Source: Merdimonas faecigallinarum
GTDB taxonomy: Bacteria; Bacillota; Clostridia; Lachnospirales; Lachnospiraceae
Direction of reading: 5' to 3'
Length of the DNA stretch: 50,795 nt
Assembly (NCBI GenBank): GCA_019119285.1
Contig: DWXJ01000012.1
Coordinates: 1-50,795, forward strand
Shown here: positions 13,167-21,285 of the stretch, one piece after another
How positions within the stretch are numbered: position 1 is the first letter of the stretch
How the letters are laid out: each line of letters begins with the position of its first letter
Notes under the pieces: generated by a model
Told to the model about the DNA's origin: nothing
Database searches by the model: none
The model's input: the letters and a program-made list of their open reading frames with translations, nothing else
Program-made: the position numbers and the translations under genes

Positions 13167-16079
13167 TTAATCTCCTGTCGTACTTACAGCAATTTCAGAT
13201 GCCGTTCCAGTAATAAGTTCTTCTTCCGGCGTGATCTGATAATAATATTCCATCACATCATTGCCGACTTCCGCTGCGTATGTGGAACTGTAACCGTTTG
13301 CGATACGGATGGCGAATGCAAGCTCCGGATCGCTGCTCTGTGCAAATCCCACAAAGAGTGCATGGTCCGGATGGGTTTCACTCTGCTGTGCGGTACCCGT
13401 CTTTCCGGAAACCTCCACGCCGCTGGCATTCAGTTTTGCAAAAACCTGTGCCTGCGCCACCTTAATTACGTTGCGCATACCGTTGTGTACTGCAGTCCAG
13501 CTGGAGGCGGAAACATCTGTGAGTGTATTTTTTACTTCCGGAGTAAAATCCTTCACCGTTTTTCCGTCTACAGAGACCACTTTATCCAGTAGGCTTAAAT
13601 TGTATACCGTTCCTTCATTGGCAACGGCAGTGATATATCTGGCAAGCTGACTGGTCGTATAGTTGTTATTACCCTGACCGATCGCTGACAGAACCGATGT
13701 TTCATCGGAAATCTGGGGATCTGATTCCGGGATCTCAAGCCCGGAGGTCTCTCCCAGTCCGAAAGCTTTCGCATATTTTGCCAGTGTGTCTGTACCGTGA
13801 TCACTGGAAAAGGTAACATTATCTGCTTTGCCGTCGCCGTCTTCATCCGGGCCGCTTCTTTCAATACTCATCTGATAGCCGACTTCGTAAAAGAAGCAGT
13901 TACAGGAATTCTGGATCGCGCCTTCTATGGCAAGACTTCCGTGGGCGTTTGGATAGATCCAGCACCGTGGCGGCGGTTCAACTTTATCATATTCGCCGGC
14001 ACAGTTGAAATAAGTGCCGGTATCGATCAGTCCTTCTGTCAGTCCTGCGATGGACACCAGGGGTTTATAAGTGGATCCGGGGGCGGTACGCTCCTGGGTT
14101 GCTGTATTATACATCGGACTTGCATTATCCTTGGCAAGTTTGCTGAAATAATTGGAGTCCATCGTGTTAGCCAGCCGGTTGTTATCGTATCCCGGATAAG
14201 ATACACAGGCAAGCACTTCGCCGGAATCGGGATCTGTCATAACAAAGGATCCGGTACAAGGCTCCAGTCCAAGCTGTCCAGGCGTCAGTTCCAGTGCCTG
14301 GATCCGCGCGCGGACAAAGTCATAGGCTCCCATCTCACCGCTGTTTAAAGCGTTGTACAGCCCTTCATCCATAGAAAGGACGCCCTGTTCATAAAGCGCC
14401 ATGCAAAGCTGTCTGCCTGTTACAGATCCAGCTTTGATCATATACTGATAGACCAGTTTATCGAATTCGGTATCATTTCCGATCTGATCAAGCACGTAAG
14501 CAAGAATCGCCTGATATATTTCGCCGGAACTGGAATATTCTCCCTCTGAAGGCACATAGTCTTTTAAAAGAGACGTATTGATCCAGTTCTGGGAAATCGC
14601 GTAATTTAAATAAGTGTAAATATTGATGGTTTCCTTTTCTCTCCAGGCCTGATAAGTCTCGTCGCCTGTGTCAATGGCATCGCTCATTAAGATTCCGGAA
14701 TTCTGGTTCAGCACGGTATTGACAATATAACTCTGATACACCTGCTGTTCTTTTCCGGCATCCTTATAGGCGCTGGCGTCCGGATCGGACAGAATATCGG
14801 TTAATTCTTTAAGAACCTGCTCTTTACGTTCTGCAAAAGCGGAGGCGATCTCCTTTTCGGCGGCGCCCGCGTCTTCTTCCTGGAAATGCGTCATATCCAG
14901 CATCTCATTATCAATGAAAGCATTGTATACATCGCCGATGGGGATGATCACATCACTTCCGTCATCAACTTTTGTACGGTCAAAATCCAGGGTATTCTGA
15001 ATCTTTGATAACAGAATACCGGCCAGTTCCTGTTCGATGATATGGTAAGCGGCTTTCTGAAGATCTGCGTCAATGGTCAGATACAGATCATTTCCGGCTT
15101 TTTCTTCTTTTGTCTTTTCCCGGTCGATCACGCGCCCTACATTGTTGACATACAAGGTCTCACGGCCCTTTTTTCCTTTCAGATAGGAGTCCATTACCTG
15201 CTCCAGGCCTGACTTTCCTACTGTGTCGGTCAGAGAATAATTCTCCTGCTCCTTCTTGGACAGGGCGTCATATTCTTCCTGTGAGATCTGTCCGGTGTAA
15301 CCGATCATGTTGGCAAAACAATAGCTGTCCGTATACCGGCGCATGGATATTTCTTCGATATTCACGCCAGGAAGCGTATCCGCATGCTCCATAATGTCGG
15401 CCACCGTCTCGTCGCTGACGTCTTCTGCCAGAGTAGTCGACAGCCACTGCTGGTAACTGTTCAGAGAAATGGCATAACGGATGTTGACCAGCTTTAAGAC
15501 TTCGGCTCTGGACATTTTTTTCTGGTTGATCCCATAGCCGTAGGTCTCGTCTGTACAGAGATAATCGATCAGGCCTTCAGCAGAAATATTCCTCTGCTCT
15601 TCTGTCAGTTTATCAATCGTTCTGTATCCGAACACATCGGCAAGAAAACGGAGACGTTCTGTATCTGACTCGGCAATGTAGGTGTAATTGTCGTTATTAT
15701 CCAGTACGATCCCGAAATCATTGATGACAGAATCCCCGTTTTTTTCTACCATCTGGATCACAGTGGAGACAATCTGGTTCAGTTCTTTATTTTTATAATC
15801 TCCGCTGTATTCAAAGGTAACAGAATACGCCAGTTCATTATACGCCAGAAGATTGCCGTTGCGGTCATAGATATTACCGCGGGTGCCTTCAATCTCCTTG
15901 CTTTTCTGAATCTGAAGTTCATAATCTTCCGCATAATCTTCACCGCGGACGATCTGCAGATAGAAAAGACGCTGTACCAGAATAGCCGCCATAACACTGA
16001 AAACGATGATGGCAACAGAGGTCCTGGAGCGTGCAACTTCGGAGATCCCGTATTTGATTTTTTCTAAAAAATTAGACAA
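13167..16079 (-). CDS. Penicillin-binding protein 2, oversized transpeptidase
   Basis: A class B PBP that crosslinks side-wall peptidoglycan with RodA. It has one membrane anchor (about 20-40), a dimerisation/pedestal region, and a transpeptidase domain whose nucleophile is Ser669 (PGSTYK), followed by SCN (NSCNCFF) and KTGT (SGKTGTAQQ). At about 970 residues it is some 300 longer than usual. The extra sequence lies between the pedestal (ending near 350, DLQKAAYHIIEQEL) and the start of the transpeptidase fold (near 615, SFVMTDPDSGEVLA). I prefer a TTG at 16079, 11 nt after AAAGGAG; a GTG at 16091 overlaps that site. Either start overlaps mreD. The function would be that of mrdA/pbpA. Confidence 0.92.
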   Translation of the reverse strand: MSNFLEKIKYGISEVARSRTSVAIIVFSVMAAILVQRLFYLQIVRGEDYAEDYELQIQKSKEIEGTRGNIYDRNGNLLAYNELAYSVTFEYSGDYKNKELNQIVSTVIQMVEKNGDSVINDFGIVLDNNDNYTYIAESDTERLRFLADVFGYRTIDKLTEEQRNISAEGLIDYLCTDETYGYGINQKKMSRAEVLKLVNIRYAISLNSYQQWLSTTLAEDVSDETVADIMEHADTLPGVNIEEISMRRYTDSYCFANMIGYTGQISQEEYDALSKKEQENYSLTDTVGKSGLEQVMDSYLKGKKGRETLYVNNVGRVIDREKTKEEKAGNDLYLTIDADLQKAAYHIIEQELAGILLSKIQNTLDFDRTKVDDGSDVIIPIGDVYNAFIDNEMLDMTHFQEEDAGAAEKEIASAFAERKEQVLKELTDILSDPDASAYKDAGKEQQVYQSYIVNTVLNQNSGILMSDAIDTGDETYQAWREKETINIYTYLNYAISQNWINTSLLKDYVPSEGEYSSSGEIYQAILAYVLDQIGNDTEFDKLVYQYMIKAGSVTGRQLCMALYEQGVLSMDEGLYNALNSGEMGAYDFVRARIQALELTPGQLGLEPCTGSFVMTDPDSGEVLACVSYPGYDNNRLANTMDSNYFSKLAKDNASPMYNTATQERTAPGSTYKPLVSIAGLTEGLIDTGTYFNCAGEYDKVEPPPRCWIYPNAHGSLAIEGAIQNSCNCFFYEVGYQMSIERSGPDEDGDGKADNVTFSSDHGTDTLAKYAKAFGLGETSGLEIPESDPQISDETSVLSAIGQGNNNYTTSQLARYITAVANEGTVYNLSLLDKVVSVDGKTVKDFTPEVKNTLTDVSASSWTAVHNGMRNVIKVAQAQVFAKLNASGVEVSGKTGTAQQSETHPDHALFVGFAQSSDPELAFAIRIANGYSSTYAAEVGNDVMEYYYQITPEEELITGTASEIAVSTTGD

Positions 16080-16590
16080 ATTTACTTGCACTCCTTTGTT
16101 CTTCTGCTTCCAGCTTCTTGTTGATGTGTAAGATCACCTGATAAAGCAGCAAAGTAATCAGTATCGTGTATACCAGTTCCGGCAGGATAATCTCTGACAG
16201 ATAACCTGCAAAATGAAAATCGCCATGAAGCATATGGAGACAGACGTAACTGCTCAGCCCATATACCAGTTCGCTTCCTGCGATCAGTCCGATGGGAAGT
16301 TTTACGTCGTCATCATAGAACATCCGCTGAAACGTCCCGTTTCCATATCCGATCAGTGTATAGATCAGCATATATAAGCCCAGGGTGCCGCCCCAGAACA
16401 GATCGGCCAGCAGTCCGCATAGAAATCCCACAAACATTCCCGTCTTCCTTCCCCGCATAAACCCGAAAGAAGAAGTAACGATGATCAAAAGGTTCGGCTT
16501 GATCAATGCAAAAGACAGCTGATCAAATAAAGTACATTCTAACAGAAAGCAGACAAGGATGATAATAAGCGTAATGATCTTTCTTTTCAT
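16072..16590 (-). CDS. mreD: Rod shape-determining protein MreD
   Basis: A 172-residue, multi-pass membrane protein with five or six hydrophobic segments. Family features include the N-terminal CTLFDQLSFALIKPNLLII and FMRGRKTGMFVGFLCGLLADLFWG. MreD links MreB filaments with MreC and the PBP2/RodA synthase. The ATG at 16590 follows AAGGAG at good distance, 2 bp after mreC. Its 3' end overlaps the PBP2 start. Confidence 0.92.
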   Translation of the reverse strand: MKRKIITLIIILVCFLLECTLFDQLSFALIKPNLLIIVTSSFGFMRGRKTGMFVGFLCGLLADLFWGGTLGLYMLIYTLIGYGNGTFQRMFYDDDVKLPIGLIAGSELVYGLSSYVCLHMLHGDFHFAGYLSEIILPELVYTILITLLLYQVILHINKKLEAEEQRSASKFV

Positions 16591-16592
16591 AG

Positions 16593-17471
16593 CTATTCTC
16601 CTTCGCCTGTGGATTCCTTTTCACTGACCAGGTCCTGCTTGGTGTCTGTGATCACAAGGACTTCCTGCAGATTGCTGAAATCAACAGCCGGTGTGATATA
16701 TCCCGAACGGGTAAGATTGTTGGAATCCACTTCAATCTCACTGATGTAGCCGATAAACAATCCCTGTACAAAACGGCTGCTCACATGGGAAGTGACCACC
16801 TGCTCTCCCACTTCGATCTCGTTATCATTATTGGGAAGATTTTCAAACCGGATCCTTCCGTCAGCGGCAAGCTGCAGGTCTCCGCGGACCATGCAGATGT
16901 CTGAAGTGGACAGGATCATGGCGCTGATATTGCTGGAATCGTCAATGATCGAACGGACTCTCGCATAATCAGGCCCCACTTCCGTAACGATTCCCGCAAG
17001 ACCGCTTCCGGCAAGCACATTACAGTCTACTTTGATCCCGTCGTTGCTTCCCTTGTCTATGGTAAAATCATTGAACCAGTTGCTGCCGTTGTTGGCGATC
17101 ACATGTGCGGCGGTTTTTTTATAATCCGCATAGTTTTCATCCAGCTGATAAAGTTCCCGCAGTCTCTCCAGTTCATACTGTTCCTGCCGCAGTCTTGTGT
17201 TATCAATGGACAGCTGATCGACTTTGGACTGAAGTTCTTCATTTTCCGCCCGTACTTCTTCCAGCGTATCCAGATTATCGGAAAGATCGCTTAAATATCT
17301 GCCGGCATAACTGATCCCCTTCTGCATGGGGATGATCGTATAATTTGCCACAAACCGCAACGGGCCTCCGCTGTCAGATACGCCTTCAATTCCCAGAAGT
17401 ATGACGCAGATCACGGCAAGTATGACCAGCCAGTATTTACTTGGCATAGAGGTTTGATTTTTTACTTTCAT
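16593..17471 (-). CDS. mreC: Rod shape-determining protein MreC
   Basis: A 292-residue MreC: an N-terminal membrane anchor (about 12-28), a coiled coil (about 65-110, rich in Glu, Leu and Arg) and an extracellular beta domain (about 120-275) that binds PBP2. NNGSNWFNDFTIDKGSNDGI at about 130 is the conserved start of the beta domain. The ATG lies 1 bp after the mreB stop codon with a weak site (AGGTGG) inside mreB, implying coupled translation. Confidence 0.95.
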   Translation of the reverse strand: MKVKNQTSMPSKYWLVILAVICVILLGIEGVSDSGGPLRFVANYTIIPMQKGISYAGRYLSDLSDNLDTLEEVRAENEELQSKVDQLSIDNTRLRQEQYELERLRELYQLDENYADYKKTAAHVIANNGSNWFNDFTIDKGSNDGIKVDCNVLAGSGLAGIVTEVGPDYARVRSIIDDSSNISAMILSTSDICMVRGDLQLAADGRIRFENLPNNDNEIEVGEQVVTSHVSSRFVQGLFIGYISEIEVDSNNLTRSGYITPAVDFSNLQEVLVITDTKQDLVSEKESTGEGE

Positions 17472-17472
17472 A

Positions 17473-18495
17473 TTATCGCATCCACCTGTAATTTTCTTCT
17501 ATCATTGAATATGCCAGTTTCCGTAGTTCCGGTGACTCTATGATCTTTTTCAGACCGGTCACAGAACAGATATCCGGATCCAGAGCCGTACGGCACCGGA
17601 TCCCGATCATTTCTTCTATATAGGTTTCCAGACCTGCGGTATGGGCGACCCCGCCGGTAAGGAAAATACCGTTGTCTGCGATCGCTTTTCTGACTTCCGG
17701 CGGCGTGCGGTCCAGAAGAGACTGGATCGCGCGGATACATTCCAGCAGCGGATCTTTCATGGCTGTACGAACAAGATTGATGGATATGGGTTTCTGCATC
17801 GGAACTCTGGTGATCAGGTCACGGCCCGCCGCAGGGATCACTTCATCCACCTCACTGGTAAAGATACCAAAACTTTTCCGGAGATTCTCCGCTGTATGAC
17901 GTCCGATCAGAAAGTCATGGCTGTGCCGGATCAGGTTGATCACTGCCTCATCAAAAGTTCTGCCTCCGGTTTTCAGAAGCCGGTTCAGCACCATTCCGCC
18001 GCCGGCCAGTACGGACAGTTCCGTCGTCTCACCGCCAAAGTTGGCGATAAAAAGGCCTTTGGTATTCTGTACGTCCAGATTCAGCCCTACCGCGTCCGCG
18101 ATCGCGCGTTCCACGATATTGACCTCTTTTGCCTTTGCGTTGGAATGGATGACCAGGTCAAAGAAGGCCTTTTTTTCCACTTCCGTTACGTCTGTCGGAA
18201 CGGCGATCACGTATTCGGATCCCCGCACAAACTGGCGGTCTTTTTTCAGCAGGTTCTGCAGAAGAAACTGCATGTCTGTAAAACGGGAAATGACGCCTTG
18301 CTTCATCGGGAAAACTACATCGAGGAACGGCGGCGTCTTTTCGTACATTTCATATGCCTCATCACCCACCGCAAAAATTTCCTTTTTATCCGTAAGCGCA
18401 AGGGCGTCTTTTTCTTTCCATATGGTATCTTTCTTTTTATCATAGACCTTGATCTCATAGGAACCGAAATCAAGACCGTATATATTTCTTGCCAT
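17473..18495 (-). CDS. MreB-like actin homologue with degenerate nucleotide motifs
   Basis: A 340-residue member of the actin/Hsp70 superfamily, placed where mreB is expected. Family landmarks remain: FAVGDEAYEM, a TPP motif, NLIRHSHDFLIGRHTAE and the adenosine motif LTGGVAHTAG. The nucleotide-phosphate loops deviate: phosphate-1 is LDFGSYE instead of DLGTAN, and phosphate-2 is ANFGGETTE instead of VDIGGGTTE, so the usual Asp is Asn152 and a Gly is Glu156. The EEPMAAA motif is VERAIADA. It probably still forms the elongasome scaffold with MreC/MreD, but ATP binding or hydrolysis may be weak or different. It starts 3 bp after radC. Confidence 0.88.
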   Translation of the reverse strand: MARNIYGLDFGSYEIKVYDKKKDTIWKEKDALALTDKKEIFAVGDEAYEMYEKTPPFLDVVFPMKQGVISRFTDMQFLLQNLLKKDRQFVRGSEYVIAVPTDVTEVEKKAFFDLVIHSNAKAKEVNIVERAIADAVGLNLDVQNTKGLFIANFGGETTELSVLAGGGMVLNRLLKTGGRTFDEAVINLIRHSHDFLIGRHTAENLRKSFGIFTSEVDEVIPAAGRDLITRVPMQKPISINLVRTAMKDPLLECIRAIQSLLDRTPPEVRKAIADNGIFLTGGVAHTAGLETYIEEMIGIRCRTALDPDICSVTGLKKIIESPELRKLAYSMIEENYRWMR

Positions 18496-18498
18496 TTG

Positions 18499-19203
18499 TC
18501 AGAATCCTTTCTGTAATATGCCCTCCTCCCGGAAACTGATATAACAATTATTGCCAATAATGATATGATCTAACAATTCAATTCCGATCAGCGCGCCTGC
18601 GTCCTGGATCCGTTTGGTTGTCAGCATATCTTCCCGGCTGGGAGTCGGATCACCGCTTGGGTGATTATGCATAAGTACAATGGACACTGCGTCTTTTTGC
18701 AGCGCCTCAATAAAAAGTTCTCTTGGTGTGATCAGCGAAGAATTGACCGTGCCTTTTGAAACATTGGTCTCGCCGATCAGTTTTGCTTTTGAATTCAACA
18801 TCAAAAGCTTCATGACCTCCTGCTTTTCATGGCGCAGGTCTTCCATGTAGTACCGGGCAATCGTATCCGGACGGGAAAAGCACAGCGTATTGCTGTAAGA
18901 AGCTTTTGCAAGTCTTTTTGCAAGTTCAGATATACAGGATATCTGGATCGCTTTCACTCTTCCGATCCCTTTGATCTTTTTCAATCGTTCCATACTGAAC
19001 TGATGGATCCCGAGGATCCCGGTCTCTCCTGCATTATAAAGGATACGTCTTGCAAGAGAAACGGCATTTTCTCCTCTGGTGCCTGTCCGGAGCAAAACGG
19101 CGAGAAGCTCTACGTCTGTCAGCCTGCCTGCGCCCAGCCTTTCACACTTTTCGTACGGACGCTCTGCTTCGGGTATTTCTTTCATGGTATTTGACTGATT
19201 CAT
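18499..19203 (-). CDS. radC: RadC family JAB/MPN-domain protein
   Basis: A 234-residue protein. Its N-terminal helix-hairpin-helix region (about 60-80, LKKIKGIGRVKAIQ) precedes a JAMM metalloprotease-like domain with HNHPSGDPTPSREDM, which supplies the zinc ligands. Despite the name, a DNA repair role for RadC is disputed. Its place ahead of mreB is highly conserved in Firmicutes. The ATG at 19203 has only a weak AAGAGA site. The 40-bp gap upstream contains a TATAAT overlapping the previous stop codon but no convincing -35 box. Confidence 0.93.
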   Translation of the reverse strand: MNQSNTMKEIPEAERPYEKCERLGAGRLTDVELLAVLLRTGTRGENAVSLARRILYNAGETGILGIHQFSMERLKKIKGIGRVKAIQISCISELAKRLAKASYSNTLCFSRPDTIARYYMEDLRHEKQEVMKLLMLNSKAKLIGETNVSKGTVNSSLITPRELFIEALQKDAVSIVLMHNHPSGDPTPSREDMLTTKRIQDAGALIGIELLDHIIIGNNCYISFREEGILQKGF

Positions 19204-19243
19204 TTTCTCTTTGGATTCGTGCGATATTCCAGACCATGCTGTA

Positions 19244-19504
19244 TTATAAGAAACGGTAGATGAAAATGGAAAGAATCACGCCAATAATACTTGCAATGGT
19301 TATTTTTATCGTAAGACCAAAGGTAACGACCAGAACACCGAGGTTCAACACGATCGGCTCGTCCAGTCCAAAAGACTGGCCGTAGGCCAGCCAGTCAAGA
19401 GCCGGCACTCCTTCTGCCAGCATCCCGATAAATCCCCCAAGTACAATTCCTGCCAGTAACAGCAGAAATAAAGCCCAGGCGTTTTTACTTCCTGTTCCCT
19501 TCAT
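19244..19504 (-). CDS. DUF4321 small membrane protein
   Basis: An 86-residue protein with two predicted membrane helices (about 9-30 and 55-80). It matches DUF4321, a clostridial family commonly found just upstream of radC-mreB; function unknown. AGGAGGAG precedes the ATG by 6-7 nt. It is the first gene of the operon and carries that operon's promoter. Co-transcription suggests an accessory role at the membrane in elongation, which is inference only. Confidence 0.88.
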   Translation of the reverse strand: MKGTGSKNAWALFLLLLAGIVLGGFIGMLAEGVPALDWLAYGQSFGLDEPIVLNLGVLVVTFGLTIKITIASIIGVILSIFIYRFL

Positions 19505-19549
19505 ATGTACTCCTCCTCATTTTAAGCAGTCTAACTCAAAACTCAATAC

Positions 19550-19578
19550 ATTCTATCACATTTCAGAAAATGTGTATA
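19550..19578 (-). promoter_or_regulatory. Promoter of the DUF4321-radC-mreBCD operon with internal palindrome
   Basis: On the minus strand TATACA (19578-19573) and TAGAAT (19555-19550) are 17 bp apart, and a TG one base before the -10 extends it. A perfect inverted repeat, CACATTT-CAGA-AAATGTG (19557-19574), fills the spacer and touches the -35 box, as a repressor operator might. Confidence 0.6.
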
Positions 19579-19600
19579 GGGCATTCCCATTAAAAAAATC

Positions 19601-21274
19601 TTAAACTTCGCGGGAGACTTCGCAGTCTTTGTCGAACGGACGGTAAGTCTGACTGATCATGCGGGCAACTTTCAGACCGTCCATAGCGGCGGATGTGATG
19701 CCGCCGGCATATCCTGCGCCCTCTCCGCAGGGATATACTCCTTTGACGTCTGCCTCCAGACAGTCTTTATCCCTGAGAATCCGCACGGGAGACGAAGTCC
19801 TGCTCTCTACTCCGGACATAACCGCATCTTTTCTTGCATATCCGGGAATCTTTCTGTCAAAGGCAAGGATGCCTTCTTTCAGACATTCTGCGATCTCTTC
19901 CGGGAAGATATCCCGAAGATTGCTCCAGGTATAAGAGCCTTTGATCTGGGGTGCAAACGCGCCCGGACCTTCGGAGCACCGGTTTTCACAGAAATCCTCA
20001 AAAAGCTGAACCGGGATCTTTCCTTTTCCTGCACGGTAAGCGGCTTTTTCCAGTTGCCGCTGAAATTCCACGCCGGAAAGAGGCCCGCTTCCGGGGTAAT
20101 CTTCCGGACGGACGGTGACAATAACAGCACTGTTGGCATTGTCGCCGTCCCGGCCGCTGTAGCTCATGCCGTTAACAGCCAGATATCCGGGTTCTGAAGA
20201 TGCGTTTACCACGTACCCGCCCGGGCACATGCAGAAGGTATAGACGCCTCTTCCATTGGGAAGATTTGCCGTAAGCTTGTAGGCAGCGGATGGAAGGCTG
20301 CAGGAAGCTCTGCTTTCCGGAGTGCCGCCGTACTGTCTTTCATCGATCATCTGCTGGGGATGCTCCACCCGCACGCCGACTGCGAATGCTTTGGGCTCCA
20401 TGGAAAACTGATTTTCTGCAAGCATGGCAAAGGTATCTCTTGCACTGTGGCCAATGGCAAGGACCAGAAGATCGGCCGGGATCTTCTCTTCCGCCTGTGG
20501 ATCCGCTGTGCTTTCTACCAAGACAGCTTTCAGACACGGACTTCCGTCAGCCTGGTCAGCCAGATCGATCCCGGTCATCCTGGAATGAAAATGAAATTCT
20601 CCGCCCATCTCGATGATCGCATTTCGCATGGAGCGGACAATCTGGATCAGTTTGTCCGTACCTATATGTGGTTTGCTGTCATACAGGATCTCTTCCGGCG
20701 CGCCGTACTGGACGAAAAGACGTAAGACCTCGCGTCCTCTTCCATCCGGATCATGGACCAGAGTATTCAGCTTACCGTCGGAAAAAGTACCGGCGCCGCC
20801 TTCTCCAAATTGTACGTTGGATTCTGGATCCAGGCGTCCTGTTTTCCAGAAAGTTTCTACATCCTTCCTGCGCTCCTCCACAGACGCGCCTCTTTCCAGA
20901 AGAATCGGGCGGTATCCCATTTTAGCCAGTGCATATCCGCAAAACAGGCCGGCAGGGCCGGTTCCTGCGATCACCGGGCGGTAAGAAAGGTTCCTGGTGC
21001 CGCTGACCTGATAGGAATAAGGGGGTACGGGCGGATGAAACTGTATGGAGCGGTTCTGCTTCCATCGCTTCTTCAGGGAACTTTCGTCCTTTACTTCGAT
21101 CTCCAGAGTGTAAACATAAGAAAGATCCGGCTTTCGTCTTGCATCCAGAGATCTTCTGGATATCTGCATCGAAAGAAGCTGGTTTCTGGAAATGCGAAGG
21201 ATCTTACAGACCTTTTTCTCAATCTCCGCTTTTGTGTGTGGAATTTTCAATTTAACCTGCTGTAATTGAATCAT
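19601..21274 (-). CDS. FAD-dependent dehydrogenase (COG2509 type)
   Basis: A 557-residue flavoprotein. An N-terminal domain of about 90 residues (LKIPHTKAEIEKKVCKILRI) is typical of this group. A Rossmann FAD-binding motif follows at about 102-110 (IAGTGPAGLFCGYALA), then ESNVQFGEGGAGTFSDGKLN, which is diagnostic for the COG2509 family. The C terminus (CGEGAGYAGGITSAAMDGLKVA) completes FAD binding. The physiological substrate is unknown. It is the last gene of its run, 11 bp after the BaiN-like gene. A seven-T run follows the stop codon, but I see no matching stem. Confidence 0.9.
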   Translation of the reverse strand: MIQLQQVKLKIPHTKAEIEKKVCKILRISRNQLLSMQISRRSLDARRKPDLSYVYTLEIEVKDESSLKKRWKQNRSIQFHPPVPPYSYQVSGTRNLSYRPVIAGTGPAGLFCGYALAKMGYRPILLERGASVEERRKDVETFWKTGRLDPESNVQFGEGGAGTFSDGKLNTLVHDPDGRGREVLRLFVQYGAPEEILYDSKPHIGTDKLIQIVRSMRNAIIEMGGEFHFHSRMTGIDLADQADGSPCLKAVLVESTADPQAEEKIPADLLVLAIGHSARDTFAMLAENQFSMEPKAFAVGVRVEHPQQMIDERQYGGTPESRASCSLPSAAYKLTANLPNGRGVYTFCMCPGGYVVNASSEPGYLAVNGMSYSGRDGDNANSAVIVTVRPEDYPGSGPLSGVEFQRQLEKAAYRAGKGKIPVQLFEDFCENRCSEGPGAFAPQIKGSYTWSNLRDIFPEEIAECLKEGILAFDRKIPGYARKDAVMSGVESRTSSPVRILRDKDCLEADVKGVYPCGEGAGYAGGITSAAMDGLKVARMISQTYRPFDKDCEVSREV

Positions 21275-21285
21275 AGTTTTTTCCT

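Noticed and set aside
17641..18516. Open frame of 291 codons antisense to the mreB homologue
   Set aside because: Shadow of a well-supported gene; composition and lack of start signals argue against translation.
19585..19600. Seven-T run after the FAD-dependent dehydrogenase considered as its terminator
   Set aside because: No complementary stem lies directly before the T-run on the minus strand.
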